Counted from the stretch's first letter, positions 8,725-18,203 are shown. The stretch: 64,000 bases of DNA from CATOSD01 sp965226695 (GCA_965226695.1 OZ245405.1:1054001-1118000); one strand, 5' to 3'. Numbers and translations: made by a program. Notes: generated from the sequence alone by a model not told the origin.

Positions 8725-8777
8725 GTTCTCGTCTCCTGCGGCCAGTTTGTTGGCATGACGTTGCAGCCAGATTAGAC

Positions 8778-8805
8778 ACTATCATCGAGCCGCCGACCTT
8801 GTCAA
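8778..8805 (-). promoter_or_regulatory. Candidate promoter of the CapA-like gene
   Basis: On the minus strand TTGACA (8800-8805) is followed after 16 bases by GATAGT (8778-8783), about 55 bases upstream of the ATG. The -35 is consensus but the -10 is weak. Confidence 0.4.
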
Positions 8806-8878
8806 TTCATGAAAGGCGGCGGCGTAGCTGCGAGGCCGGCCCAAAGGACCAGCCCTGGCGCCGGCACGGTCGCCGCCG

Positions 8879-10426
8879 TCAGCGGCCCGAAGCGAGAAAG
8901 TCCGACACGCGCTCGCCTATCATCATGGTGGGCACGTTGGTGTTGGCCCGCACGCAGTCCGGCATGATGGAGGCGTCGGCCACGCGCAGTCCGCGCAGGC
9001 CGTGGACTCGCCCGAACTGGTCCACCACGGCCATGGGATCGTCCGCGGGCCCCATCTTGCAGGTGCAGGATATGTGGTGTCCCGTGGAGACGGTGCGCAG
9101 CATCCAGTCCTCCAACGCCTCTTCAGTGGCAAGCTCCTCGTTCGTTGGCTGCAGCCTGCGGTCGAGGAGCTCGGCGAAGTCGGAGTGCTCGGCCAGCTTA
9201 AGGCAGAGCCGCACCTCCTCCTTCATACGCTCGACGTCGAAGGGGTGGCTGAGCATTCTGTAGTCGAGGAAAGGCTGCACCCTGGGGTCGGCGGACTGGA
9301 GCCTCAGCTCGCCGGACGACAACGCCAGGTACAGGTGGGCTATCATGCCGATGCCCAGCGACCTTCTGCCCATGACGCCGCGGCTCTCCCAGTCGGTGGC
9401 GTGCGAGAGCATGATTATCATCATGTCGTTTCGCAGGTGCGATCCGGTAGCCGTATAGCGCAACGACAGGCCTAACGAACTGACTCGGCACAGGTCGTAC
9501 CCGGGCTTGGTGCTCCAGGCGAGAGCCAACTGCGGATGGTCGCGCAGGTTCTGCCCGACGCCGGGCACGTCGCGCAGTACGGGTATGCCGTGCCGCTCGA
9601 GCTGCTCCCGGGGACCTACGCCGGACAGCATGAGCAGGTGCGGAGAGCCGATGGCGCCGGCGCTGAGAATGATCTCGCGCCCCTCGACGGTGAACGTCTC
9701 GCCGCCGCTCTCGACTTCCACGCCGACCGCACGGTCGCCGTCGAAGATGACGCGCCGCACCCGGCATTCGCCCCTGATGGTGAGATTGAGCCGGTGGCGG
9801 GACATGCCGAGGTAGCCAATCGCGGTGCTCACGCGCGTGCCGTCGAGGTCGTTGCGTGGCATCGGACCGATGCCGGTGGAGTCGGGGTTGTTGTGGTCGG
9901 GGGCATCGGCGAAGCCGGCGAACCGGCAGGCGTTGTAGAAGGCCGTCTGCGGGGGCGCCCAGCTCTCGCGCGGCTCCCGCCGGGCGTAGATTGGGCCGTC
10001 GGAGCCGTGGTAGTCGTCGCGGTAGTCCTGGTCGTTCTCCAGCTTTCGGAAGAAGGGCAGCACCTGCTGGTAGCTCCACTCGGAGTTTCCCCACGAGGCC
10101 CAGGTGTCGTAGTCGTCGGACTCGCCCCGGAGGAATATCTGCGCGTTGATGGCGCTGGAGCCGCCTGTCACCTTGCCGCGCGGGACGTACATCGGCTCCC
10201 CGCGGGAGCTTGCCTTGCCCGCGAAGTTCCAGTTGTGTTCGCTGTCGCTTACGAGCTTGTCGGCAACGGAAGAGTTGTACCTGACCTCTTCGGGAAGGTC
10301 GTCGAAGTTGGGGAAGTCGCGGCCCGCCTCGAGGAGGAGTACGGAGGTGGCCGGGTCCTCGGTCAGCCGCGTCGCCAGGATCGCGCCAGCCGAACCGGCG
10401 CCGACGATAACGTAGTCGTAAAGCAT
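8879..10426 (-). CDS. GMC family FAD-dependent oxidoreductase
   Basis: A 515-residue flavoprotein. The FAD-binding motif VIVGAGSAGAILATRL begins at residue 5, the GMC signature GKVTGGSSAINAQIFLRG lies near 85, a second signature (SAGAIGSPHLLMLSGVGP) near 255, and the C-terminal active-site region TVSTGHHISCTCKMG near 455. These enzymes oxidise alcohols such as choline, glucose or aryl alcohols. The start at MLYDY is chosen because the dinucleotide-binding strand should begin at the N-terminus; the frame is open 24 codons further upstream. Substrate not identifiable. Confidence 0.9.
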   Translation of the reverse strand: MLYDYVIVGAGSAGAILATRLTEDPATSVLLLEAGRDFPNFDDLPEEVRYNSSVADKLVSDSEHNWNFAGKASSRGEPMYVPRGKVTGGSSAINAQIFLRGESDDYDTWASWGNSEWSYQQVLPFFRKLENDQDYRDDYHGSDGPIYARREPRESWAPPQTAFYNACRFAGFADAPDHNNPDSTGIGPMPRNDLDGTRVSTAIGYLGMSRHRLNLTIRGECRVRRVIFDGDRAVGVEVESGGETFTVEGREIILSAGAIGSPHLLMLSGVGPREQLERHGIPVLRDVPGVGQNLRDHPQLALAWSTKPGYDLCRVSSLGLSLRYTATGSHLRNDMMIIMLSHATDWESRGVMGRRSLGIGMIAHLYLALSSGELRLQSADPRVQPFLDYRMLSHPFDVERMKEEVRLCLKLAEHSDFAELLDRRLQPTNEELATEEALEDWMLRTVSTGHHISCTCKMGPADDPMAVVDQFGRVHGLRGLRVADASIMPDCVRANTNVPTMMIGERVSDFLASGR

Positions 10427-10594
10427 GGCCAGTCCCTTTCCGATGGCCGCGCCCTTGCCGCCGGGGGCGGCTCCACAAACGAAAAACGGGAGCGCCACGG
10501 CCGCACCGGCTTGGGCACGGGTGACGCCCCCAGTTTTTGGAAGCTCATACCAGGTGGAGCACCCGCGAACGAACCGCGGGCGCTCCGGGACGCT

Positions 10595-11968
10595 CTACAG
10601 CGTGCCCTGGACCTCGGTCAGGGCGTCGTCCACGCTCTTGACCAGCCAGTCCACCTCGTCCTTGGTGATGCACAGCGGCGGGGCGAACGACATCACGTCG
10701 CCGAAACGGCCCAGCAGCCCGTGCTTGTCTATGATGGCGGAGAGCTTCTTGCCGAGCTCTGCCTCCTTGGGGAACTTCTCTTTGGTATCGCGGTCCTTGA
10801 CTATCTCGACGGCCGCCAGCAGGCCCATGCCGCCGCGCACGTCGCCGACTATGGGGTGCTCGTACAGGGTTTGCAGCTGCTCGAAGAGGTACTCGCCCAT
10901 CTCGGCCGAGTTCTGCACCATGCCCTCGCCCTCCATGATGTCGAGGTTGGCGAGGCCGGCGGCACAGGAGGCCGGGTTGCCGCCGAAGGTGAGCAGGTGG
11001 CGGAAGGCGGACTCCTCGTCTCCCATGAAGGCATCGGACACCTTCTTGCTCGCGACCGCCGCGCCGATAGGCAGGTAGCCGCTGGTGAGCGCCTTGGCGA
11101 CCGTGAAGATGTCGGGCTGGACGCCCCAATGCTCGGTGGCGAACATCTTGCCGGTGCGCCCGAAGCCGGTGATGACCTCGTCGCAGATCATGATGACGCC
11201 GTACTTGTCGCAGATCTCGCGGACGGTTGGCCAGTACTCGGGATGCGGTATGTGAATGCCCGCCGCCGCGGAGATCGGCTCGCCGATGAACGCGGCCACC
11301 GTCGAGGGGCCCTCATGCTCTATCGCAAGCTCAAGGTCCCTGGCGCACTGAAGAGTGCAGCGGCCATCCGAGTCGAGGCAGAGGCCGCGGTAGTTGTCAA
11401 CCTGCGTGATGTGGATGTTGCCCGGCACCAGGGGGCCGAAGTTGGCGCCGGCGCTGAATCCGCCGCCGCCTAGCGAGGTGCAGGCCAGCGTCGCGCCGTG
11501 GTAGGAGCCGCGGCGGCTGAGCACCTTCCACCTGGTCGGCTCACCGTTGTTCTTGTGGTAGTTCTTCGCCATCTTCAGCGCGGTCTCGACGGCCTCCGAG
11601 CCACCGCTGACAAAGTAGACGCGCGAGTCCTTGTCCGGCGCCAGCGACGCCACCTTGGCGGATAGCTTGATCGTCGCGGGGCTTACCGTGCCGCCAGGCG
11701 AATAGCTGATGTCCTTCATCTGCTCGAAGACGGCCTGGGCCACCTCTTCGCGGCCGTGGCCGATGTTGACCAGCCACATGCTCGAAAGGGTGTCGAACCA
11801 GCGCCTGCCCTCGGCGTCGTCCACCCACACGCCATTCGCGGTGTTCGCAAGCTTTACACCGGTATCCTCCGACATGTCGCCGGCCAGCCGGGCGTGCGGC
11901 CAAAAATGTGCGGACGCCATCTGCTTGAGGTCTTCTATAACCTCGCCGCTCAACCTGTTCGTGGTCAC
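10595..11968 (-). CDS. Class III PLP-dependent aminotransferase
   Basis: A 457-residue aminotransferase. SGGSEA at 121-126 contacts the cofactor phosphate, ICDEVITGFGRTGKMF begins near 261, and the PLP lysine is K292 in TVAKALTSGYLPIGA. This is the omega-aminotransferase/DAPA/ornithine type. The GTG at 11968 is chosen because AGAGGAGG lies eight bases upstream; the frame extends 29 codons further. It lies upstream of the GMC oxidoreductase on the same strand, separated by about 170 bases. The amino donor and acceptor cannot be predicted, though the overall sequence is close to pyruvate-dependent omega-transaminases. Confidence 0.9.
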   Translation of the reverse strand: MTTNRLSGEVIEDLKQMASAHFWPHARLAGDMSEDTGVKLANTANGVWVDDAEGRRWFDTLSSMWLVNIGHGREEVAQAVFEQMKDISYSPGGTVSPATIKLSAKVASLAPDKDSRVYFVSGGSEAVETALKMAKNYHKNNGEPTRWKVLSRRGSYHGATLACTSLGGGGFSAGANFGPLVPGNIHITQVDNYRGLCLDSDGRCTLQCARDLELAIEHEGPSTVAAFIGEPISAAAGIHIPHPEYWPTVREICDKYGVIMICDEVITGFGRTGKMFATEHWGVQPDIFTVAKALTSGYLPIGAAVASKKVSDAFMGDEESAFRHLLTFGGNPASCAAGLANLDIMEGEGMVQNSAEMGEYLFEQLQTLYEHPIVGDVRGGMGLLAAVEIVKDRDTKEKFPKEAELGKKLSAIIDKHGLLGRFGDVMSFAPPLCITKDEVDWLVKSVDDALTEVQGTL

Positions 11969-12097
11969 TTTCAACACCTCCTCTTTGGCGCGCATGTTAA
12001 CATTATCTAAGCATTTCGCCAATAGGGGAAATCGGAATCTCGCGGGCAATTTCAATGGTAGGCCCGCGGTGAGTATGCGGCGAGGACACGAGAGCGT

Positions 12098-13156
12098 ATG
12101 AACGAACTCGAAACGCTGGCGTACCGGTTCAGGCGCTTCGCCGAACTGGAGTGCCGGGGCTCCTCCCCGCTATACGAGCGGCTGTCTACCTGTGTGGCCG
12201 GTGACGCCGAGCTATTGAGGCTGGCGGCCCACTGCTCCGAGGGCCAGCCAGCGCCGAACCTGTTCTTCGGGGCGGCGCATCTGGTGCTGCTCGAGAATCC
12301 CGGCCATCCGTTGTCGGCGTACTACGCGAGCGTGGTGGAGTCGCCGAAAGGGCGGGAGGGCGCCTACCCCCACTTCAGGGCATTGTGCCTCGAGTACCGC
12401 GAGCGGATAGTCGAGACGGTTTCGACCCGGCGGGTGCAGACCAACGAGGTCGGCCGCTGCGCGGTGCTGCTGCCGGCGTTCGCCATCGTGGCGGAGCGGT
12501 CGGCGAGTCGCGAGGCGGCGTTCGTCGAGGTGGGCGCCAGCGCGGGGCTGAACCTGCTGTGGGACCGCTTTCGCTACGAGTACGGCGGGGGCGCTTGTTG
12601 GGGCGACCCGTCCTCGCCGGTGCGGCTCGCCTGCGAACCGAGGGGCGCGACGCTGCCGCCCATCCCGGACGCGCTGCCGAGCGTCGTCCTCCGTGTGGGC
12701 ATTGACCTGGACCCTATGGACCTGGGAGATGCCGAGTCGGTGAGGTGGCTGCGGGCGCTGATATGGCCGGAGCACCGGCGGCGCGTGGCAGCGCTCGCGG
12801 GCGCGCTGCAGCTGGCGGCGAGCGATCCGCCCGCGCTGTTGCCAGCGGACGCGCTGGACGCCCTGCCCGGCGTGCTTGCGAGGGTGCCGCCAGACACGGT
12901 GACTTGCGTTTTCCACACCCACACGCTCAACCAGTTCCCGCCGGACGCCCGCCGCCGTTTCGGCGAGATTCTGGACGAGTTCGGCGCGCGCCGGTACCTG
13001 TACGTGGTGTCCATCGAGCGGCAGGGCGCGCAGCAGGAGCGCGTAGGGGCCCTGCTCGAGCTGACGACCTACGAGGACGGACGCAAGACCTCCCGCGCGC
13101 TGGGCCGGTGCGACAACCACGGGATGTGGCTGGAATGGTTCGGCGGCGCGGCCTGA
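12098..13156 (+). CDS. DUF2332 family protein
   Basis: A 352-residue protein matching DUF2332. It has an N-terminal helix set (LAYRFRRFAELECRGSSPLY), the conserved NEVGRCAVLLPAF, then EVGASAGLNLLWDRFRYEYG and RVGIDLDPMDL, and a C-terminal VFHTHTLNQFP segment. The EVGASAGLNL stretch looks like a methyltransferase-type glycine-rich loop, but no activity has been established for the family as far as I know. It is divergent from the aminotransferase and the only plus-strand gene in this stretch. Confidence 0.85.
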   Translation: MNELETLAYRFRRFAELECRGSSPLYERLSTCVAGDAELLRLAAHCSEGQPAPNLFFGAAHLVLLENPGHPLSAYYASVVESPKGREGAYPHFRALCLEYRERIVETVSTRRVQTNEVGRCAVLLPAFAIVAERSASREAAFVEVGASAGLNLLWDRFRYEYGGGACWGDPSSPVRLACEPRGATLPPIPDALPSVVLRVGIDLDPMDLGDAESVRWLRALIWPEHRRRVAALAGALQLAASDPPALLPADALDALPGVLARVPPDTVTCVFHTHTLNQFPPDARRRFGEILDEFGARRYLYVVSIERQGAQQERVGALLELTTYEDGRKTSRALGRCDNHGMWLEWFGGAA

Positions 13157-13183
13157 CCTGCCGCGCCGCGCGAAACGTCGCCC

Positions 13184-13798
13184 CTACTGCATCGGCGAGC
13201 AGTCGGCGGGGAGCAGTAGCTTGTTTTCCTGCTTCAGCGGGGTCACGCCGGAGGGAGGCGGCCAGACGCCTTTCTCGCGGGTCTCGGCGCGCACCCTCAG
13301 CCTCTCCTCGAAGCTGGAGTAGGCCCACAGGTGGATGAACTTGTTCAGCCCGCCTATCTCGGTGGTCCAGCAGCCGGCCAGGGGCGAGAACTTCTCGCGC
13401 TCGGCGATTGCGCCTTCCCACGCCTCGAAGACCTTATTCACGCCGCCGACGTCGTAGGTGTATATGCGCATCTCGTAGAGCGGGCCGATCTTCCTGTCGC
13501 CCAGCGGGGTCATGAAGGGCGCGGGGATGAGTATCTCGGTGTACATGTTCTCGACGTACTGGCTGGTGTTGGGCGGCCACGCGCCGTCGGCGACCGCTCT
13601 GCCGCGCACGTCGGCTCGGTGGCCGAGGTCGTCGTACGGCCACACGTGCACCACCTGGTTCAGGGGGCCGGCCTCCGTGTGCCACAGCCCGCCGAGCGGC
13701 GAATAGGTCAGCCGTCCGGGCAGCTTCTCGGCGAAGCCTGCCTCGAAATCGGGGACGCTTCGGGGCTTCAGGTCGTAGGTTCGCATCTCGTAGATCAT
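13184..13798 (-). CDS. NIPSNAP family protein
   Basis: A 204-residue protein with two tandem NIPSNAP-type ferredoxin-like domains: IYEMRTYDLKPRSVPDFEAG at residues 2-21 with LNQVVHVWPYDDLGHRADVR, and again YEMRIYTYDVGGVNKVFEAW near residue 107 with LNKFIHLWAYSSFEERLRVR. AAGGGAGAAG precedes the ATG. NIPSNAP proteins are dimeric alpha-beta barrel proteins, mostly of unknown function. It lies just upstream of the enoyl-CoA hydratase/CoA-transferase cluster on the same strand. Confidence 0.88.
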   Translation of the reverse strand: MIYEMRTYDLKPRSVPDFEAGFAEKLPGRLTYSPLGGLWHTEAGPLNQVVHVWPYDDLGHRADVRGRAVADGAWPPNTSQYVENMYTEILIPAPFMTPLGDRKIGPLYEMRIYTYDVGGVNKVFEAWEGAIAEREKFSPLAGCWTTEIGGLNKFIHLWAYSSFEERLRVRAETREKGVWPPPSGVTPLKQENKLLLPADCSPMQ

Positions 13799-13882
13799 GG
13801 TCTTCTCCCTTCGTACTTAGGTCTCTTCCGGTTGGTCTGGCCTGCTTCGTCGGCAGTCGGGCCGGCGCTTGCTGCCACGCGC

Positions 13883-14728
13883 CTAGCGGCCGTGGAAGAC
13901 GGGGCTGCGCTTCTCGAGGAAAGCGCGTCGCGCCTCCTGGGCGTCATCCGAGCCTCCCAGTATGCCTCCCGCGTTCGAGGTCAGCACCATGGTGTTCTCG
14001 ATGGTGGTGTCCATCGCGGTGCGCATGATGCGCTTGCTGATCCACTGTACCAGGGGCGGCACGCGCATGATGCGGTCGCAAAGCTCGCGGGTGGTCTTCT
14101 CCAGCTCCTCGGACGGCACCAGGTAGTTCAGCAGGCCCCACTCGTAGGCGCGCTTGGCGTCCACTTGGCCCGTGTAGGCGAACTCGAGCGCGCGGCCCAG
14201 CCCGGCCAACTTGGGTAGGTAGTAGGAGCCGCCGTTCTCGATTATCTGGCCGAGCTGGTGGTAGCCGATGAATCGGGTGCTTTCGCAGCCGAGCCGGATG
14301 TCGCAGTGGAGCGCCATGTCCATGCCAGAGCCGACGGCGGGGCCGTTGATCATGGCCAAGGTGGGCTTTCGGATAAGCGATATGTCGCGGTGCAGCTTCG
14401 TGAATCCGTGGTAGAAATGCTCCCGGGTGGCGTCAGGCCCATCCGGCCCGTAGTCGCCGGAGAACTTCGGCCCCTTCATCTCGTCCGGGGTGTCACCCCG
14501 CATGTCCGCCCCGGAGCAGAAGCCGCGTCCAACGCCCGTCAGCACGATAACCTTGACGTCGGGGTCGTCGTCTCCCGCGCGCATGTACTCGCCCACCTTT
14601 GCTACGGTGCCGTTAACCTCGGCCGAGCCTATCAGCGCGTTCAACCGCTCCGGACGGTTGAACTTGATCCACAGAATTCCGGTGTCCTCCGGCTCGTACA
14701 ACAGGTAATCAACCAGTTTGGGGCCCAT
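13883..14728 (-). CDS. Enoyl-CoA hydratase/isomerase family protein
   Basis: A 281-residue crotonase-fold protein. The oxyanion-hole segments are GVGRGFCSGADMRGD near residue 65 and INGPAVGSGMDMALHCDIRL near 123. The position usually holding the first catalytic Glu reads GMDMALHCD, so whether it is a hydratase, isomerase or hydrolase is uncertain. The ATG is chosen for GGGAGG nine bases upstream; the frame stays open much further. It is the last gene of a leftward acyl-CoA cluster with two class III CoA-transferases and another hydratase. Confidence 0.88.
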   Translation of the reverse strand: MGPKLVDYLLYEPEDTGILWIKFNRPERLNALIGSAEVNGTVAKVGEYMRAGDDDPDVKVIVLTGVGRGFCSGADMRGDTPDEMKGPKFSGDYGPDGPDATREHFYHGFTKLHRDISLIRKPTLAMINGPAVGSGMDMALHCDIRLGCESTRFIGYHQLGQIIENGGSYYLPKLAGLGRALEFAYTGQVDAKRAYEWGLLNYLVPSEELEKTTRELCDRIMRVPPLVQWISKRIMRTAMDTTIENTMVLTSNAGGILGGSDDAQEARRAFLEKRSPVFHGR

Positions 14729-14781
14729 CGTAAACCTCCCTGGGTGTATTGGATGCTTTGTGTGCACGGCAGCCGCGTGGG

Positions 14782-16053
14782 TCAGTCGGCGCCCACCGGA
14801 CGCGTGCCTATGATGCCCTGGCGCTCCAGCGTGTCTAGCTCGGACGCGGGCAGCCCCAGCAGATCGCCCAGCACGAACGCGTTGTGCTCGCCGAGTCCGG
14901 GCGCGGGCGCCGCGTGGATTCGCTGGCTCTTCGACATCCGCCAGGGCGTGGTCACCTGCCTGTACTCGCCGGCCTCGGGGTGAACCACGGTATCCCAGAA
15001 GCCCCTCGCCTCCAGGTGCGGATCGACAATCGTCTCGCCGCCCTTGAGCACCGCGCCCGCGGGCACGTCGCGAGCCTGAAGCAGGTGCATGGCCTGGTAA
15101 TGGCCGCGTTCGCGAGTCCACGCGGCAATAGCCTCGTCGATCTCGGTGTGGTGTTCGCGCCGGCCCGCGGCTGTCTCCAGCCGCGCGTCCTTGGCCAGGT
15201 CGGGCCGGCGCATGGCGTCGCACAGCCCCCGCCACTCGGCGTCGGACCGGACGCTAACTGCGACCCACGAGTCGTCGCCAACGCAGGGGTATACGCCTTG
15301 GGGCGCGTGAACGGGATGGCGGTTGCCGGTAAGTCCGGCCACCCTGCCGTTCATGGCGTAGTCCAGGAACGCCTCGCCCATCATGCCCACGGTGACCTCC
15401 CGCTGCGACAGGTCGATGAACGCGCCCTTGCCAGTTCTCAGGCGCGCCCTCAGCGCGGCCATGAGCGCGCCCACGGTCAGGATGCCTACGACCGGATCGG
15501 GGAACGTCTCGTTGGACATCAGCGGCTGGCCGCCCTCGTAGCCGGTGATGGAGGCGAGACCGGCGGTCTGCTCCAGGGTGGAGCCGAGCGAGCCGTAGTC
15601 CATCTCCGGACCGCTCGCGCCCTGGCTGCTGATCTTGGCGTAGATTATCTGCGGGTTGGCCTGGGAGATGGCGTCGTAGCCCAGGCCCAGCCGGTCCATG
15701 ACGGACGCGCGGTAGTTCTCGACGAGTACGTCGCAAACGGCGGCGAGCTTCAGCAGAAGCTCCTTGCCCGCGGGAGTCGCGAGGTCCAGCGTCACGCCCA
15801 GCTTGTTGGTGTTGCGGTGAACGTGGTGGGCCGAGCGGTTCCACGGGCGCTCGCCGGGGTCGCCGCCGGGATACAGATTGTAGGCGCCGGACGCCGAGGG
15901 CCGGGCGAAGCCACGGCTGGTGTCCATGCGCGTGCAGGACTCCACCTTGATGACCTGCGCGCCCATGAAGCCCAGCAGCAGGGTCGCGTAGGGACCCACG
16001 GCGATCTGGGTCAGGTCGAGTATGCGTAGCCCCTGAAGGGGCGGGTTAGTCAT
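14782..16053 (-). CDS. CaiB/BaiF family (class III) CoA-transferase
   Basis: A 423-residue class III CoA-transferase. It starts with LQGLRILDLTQIAVGPYAT, then LLGFMGAQVIKVE, DVLVENYRASVMDRLGLGYD near residue 113, and the catalytic-Asp region EMDYGSLGSTLEQTAGLASI near 150. These enzymes move CoA between acyl-CoA and free carboxylates by a mixed-anhydride/thioester route on a conserved Asp. It sits between an enoyl-CoA hydratase and a second CoA-transferase, suggesting activation and hydration of a carboxylic acid growth substrate. Exact acid unknown. Confidence 0.92.
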   Translation of the reverse strand: MTNPPLQGLRILDLTQIAVGPYATLLLGFMGAQVIKVESCTRMDTSRGFARPSASGAYNLYPGGDPGERPWNRSAHHVHRNTNKLGVTLDLATPAGKELLLKLAAVCDVLVENYRASVMDRLGLGYDAISQANPQIIYAKISSQGASGPEMDYGSLGSTLEQTAGLASITGYEGGQPLMSNETFPDPVVGILTVGALMAALRARLRTGKGAFIDLSQREVTVGMMGEAFLDYAMNGRVAGLTGNRHPVHAPQGVYPCVGDDSWVAVSVRSDAEWRGLCDAMRRPDLAKDARLETAAGRREHHTEIDEAIAAWTRERGHYQAMHLLQARDVPAGAVLKGGETIVDPHLEARGFWDTVVHPEAGEYRQVTTPWRMSKSQRIHAAPAPGLGEHNAFVLGDLLGLPASELDTLERQGIIGTRPVGAD

Positions 16054-16079
16054 GATGTATCTCGTGGTCTCTTGCTGTG

Positions 16080-16120
16080 TTCACCCTCACCCTGGCCCTC
16101 TCCCTCAGGGAGAGGGGATA
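16080..16120 (-). repeat. Family A REP-like repeat
   Basis: Tail TCACCCTCACCCTGGCC then hairpin CTCTCCCTCAGGGAGAG, lying in the 73-base gap between the two CoA-transferase genes. Confidence 0.8.
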
Positions 16121-16126
16121 TCCTCT

Positions 16127-17308
16127 TCAACCACTCCCCAGATCCGCAATCTCAGATTCGTTGAGGCCGAGGCGGATGCCCAGAATCTCGGCGTTGTGCT
16201 CGCCCAGCAGCGGGGCGCGCTCGTGGCGCCAGCCGTGGCCCCGCACGCGGATCGGCTCGCCCGGGTAGGCCGCCGCGCCCGCGTGGGGGTGCTCGATGTC
16301 CTGGAAGAACTCGCGCGCCCGTAGCTGGCCGGATTCCAGCAGGTCTTCCACGTCCGCGACGTAGCCCGCGATGGTGCGCATGCCCTGAAGCGTGTGGTAG
16401 ATCTCCTCCTTGGTCCTGGTGGCGGCCCACTCGCCGACGATGGCCAGCACGTCCTGCTGGTGCTCGCGGCGAGCCTCCCGCGTGCTGAACGCGGGGTCGT
16501 CGGCCAGCTCAGGCACGCCCATCAGATCGCACACCCTGGCCCAGATGTCCTCCCTCACGCCGATGTCCAGGCCGGGGCTCACCCAGCCGTCGGTGGTGCG
16601 CACCAGGGCGCTCTCCCTTCTCGCGGGGACGCGCCCGAACTGGTGGTGGATGGAGGCATGGATCTGGGCGACGGTGATTGCCTCCATGGCCGACACGTCG
16701 ACGTGCTGGCCCTCGCCCGTGAAGTCGCGCGCGTACAGGGCCAGCATCGCGCCTGAGAACGCCGCGACGCCAACGGCGTAGAGCACGACGCTGCCGCCAA
16801 TCTTGAGCGGCTCGCGGTCGGGCAGCCCCACGGTGTGCATGAGCGCGCCGATCGCCTGCGTCACGATGTCCGTGCTCTGGTAGTCGCGGTAGGGGCCGGA
16901 CTGCCCGAACGAGGTGATGGACACGTACACCAGGCCGGGGTTACTCGCGGCCAGCGCGTCGTAGCCCAGACCCAGGCCCGCCATGCGGCCGGGCGCGGTG
17001 CTCTCAATCAGCACGTCGGTGGACTCGGCAAGGCGGCGCAGCGCGTCGGCGCCCCGCTCGGAGTCCAGGTCCAGCGTCACGCTCTTCTTGCCGGTGTTGA
17101 GGTAGAGGTGGAGCGCGCTGCCCTCCGGGTGCGGCACGTCGTCGAGGAAGGGGCCTTCCCGGCGGGACGCCTCGCCGATGCCCGGCGCCTCGACCTTTAT
17201 GACCTCCGCGCCCATGCCGGCCAGCAGCTTGGCGCAGTACGGCCCGGACACCCCTTCGCTGAGGTCCAGGGCCGTGATGCCGCCGAGGAGGTGCTCGCCC
17301 ATCTCCAT
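16127..17308 (-). CDS. CaiB/BaiF family (class III) CoA-transferase
   Basis: A 393-residue paralogue of the neighbouring CoA-transferase: GITALDLSEGVSGPYCAKLL, GMGAEVIKVEAPG, DVLIESTAPGRMAGLGLGYD, and the catalytic-Asp region YRDYQSTDIVTQAIGALMHT near residue 145. Two ATGs (17308 and 17302) fit equally; no clear ribosome site is seen. Two CoA-transferases side by side may form a heteromer or act on different acids. The hydratase gene immediately upstream (28 bases away) is on the same strand. Confidence 0.9.
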   Translation of the reverse strand: MEMGEHLLGGITALDLSEGVSGPYCAKLLAGMGAEVIKVEAPGIGEASRREGPFLDDVPHPEGSALHLYLNTGKKSVTLDLDSERGADALRRLAESTDVLIESTAPGRMAGLGLGYDALAASNPGLVYVSITSFGQSGPYRDYQSTDIVTQAIGALMHTVGLPDREPLKIGGSVVLYAVGVAAFSGAMLALYARDFTGEGQHVDVSAMEAITVAQIHASIHHQFGRVPARRESALVRTTDGWVSPGLDIGVREDIWARVCDLMGVPELADDPAFSTREARREHQQDVLAIVGEWAATRTKEEIYHTLQGMRTIAGYVADVEDLLESGQLRAREFFQDIEHPHAGAAAYPGEPIRVRGHGWRHERAPLLGEHNAEILGIRLGLNESEIADLGSG

Positions 17309-17336
17309 GCGATTCGTCGTCTTCCGTTCGCCGCGC

Positions 17337-18203
17337 CTATCGTCCGGTGAAGGCAGGTCGGCGCTTCTCGACGAACGCGCGCACGCCCTCCTTGTGGTCC
17401 TCGGTGCGGCGGCTGATCTCCTGCGCCGGGCCGGCCAGCCGCAGGCTCTGCTCCAGGTCGATGTAGAGCGATTTCTGCACCAGCTTCTTGATGAGCGCCA
17501 TGGAGTAGGTCGGGCCGTCGGCTATGCGCTGGGCCATCTCCATGGTCGTCTCCATCAGCTCGTCGTGGGACACCACCTTGCTCGCCAGGCCGAGCCGCAG
17601 CGCCTCCGCAGAGTCGAGCACGTCGCCGGTGTACTGCATCAGGAAGGTGTTGCCCAGGCCGACCATGCGGGGAAGCTGCCAGCAGGAGCCGTCGGCGGGA
17701 ATCAGCCCGCGCCGGATGAACGTCTCCGAGAGCCGGGCGTTCTCCGACAGCAGCCGGATGTCGCAGGAAAGCGCGATGCCGAGGCCCAGCCCCATGGCGT
17801 AGCCGTTCACGGCGGCGATGGACGGCTTCTGCAGGTCGTGCAGCCTGAGAGGCAGGAAGCGGACGTTCTCCGCGCCCTCCTCCTCGGACGGCTCGTCCTG
17901 GCTCGCCCACTGGTGCTCGAGGTACTCCCAGGCGGTCTTGTCCGCCGGAATGGGCTCTTCGGCTACCTTGCTGCGCTCCTGCACGGACTGGTCCATGCGC
18001 TTGACGTTTGCGCCGGAGCAGAAGGACGGGTCGCGGCCCGTGAGTACGACGGCCCGAAGGTTGGGGTCGGCCTCCAGGCGGTCGAGCTCGGCGTTGATTT
18101 CGGTGGACATTTCCGAGCCGATGGCGTTCCTGGTAGTCGGGTCGTCCATGGTGATGACCATCACGTTGCCAACGTCGGCAACCTCGATGTAGTCGTGCGG
18201 CAT
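17337..18203 (-). CDS. Enoyl-CoA hydratase/isomerase family protein
   Basis: A 288-residue crotonase-family protein with TGRDPSFCSGANVKRMD near residue 57 and AVNGYAMGLGLGIALSCDIR near 125, then FIRRGLIPADGSCWQLPRMV. This last segment is the usual place of the second catalytic Glu, here Asp (PADG), as in some dienoyl-CoA isomerases and hydrolases. AGGGGGAAA lies before the ATG. It is probably the first gene of the leftward acyl-CoA cluster. Substrate and exact reaction are not determined by the sequence. Confidence 0.88.
   Translation of the reverse strand: MPHDYIEVADVGNVMVITMDDPTTRNAIGSEMSTEINAELDRLEADPNLRAVVLTGRDPSFCSGANVKRMDQSVQERSKVAEEPIPADKTAWEYLEHQWASQDEPSEEEGAENVRFLPLRLHDLQKPSIAAVNGYAMGLGLGIALSCDIRLLSENARLSETFIRRGLIPADGSCWQLPRMVGLGNTFLMQYTGDVLDSAEALRLGLASKVVSHDELMETTMEMAQRIADGPTYSMALIKKLVQKSLYIDLEQSLRLAGPAQEISRRTEDHKEGVRAFVEKRRPAFTGR

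Noticed and set aside
9536..11473. A 645-codon plus-strand frame opposite the GMC oxidoreductase and aminotransferase
   Set aside because: It spans two convincing minus-strand genes and the gap between them, and has no recognisable motif.
16080..16120. Family A repeats as rho-independent terminators
   Set aside because: The hairpins are stable, but most copies lack a T-run, occur in both orientations and also lie between genes likely to be cotranscribed.
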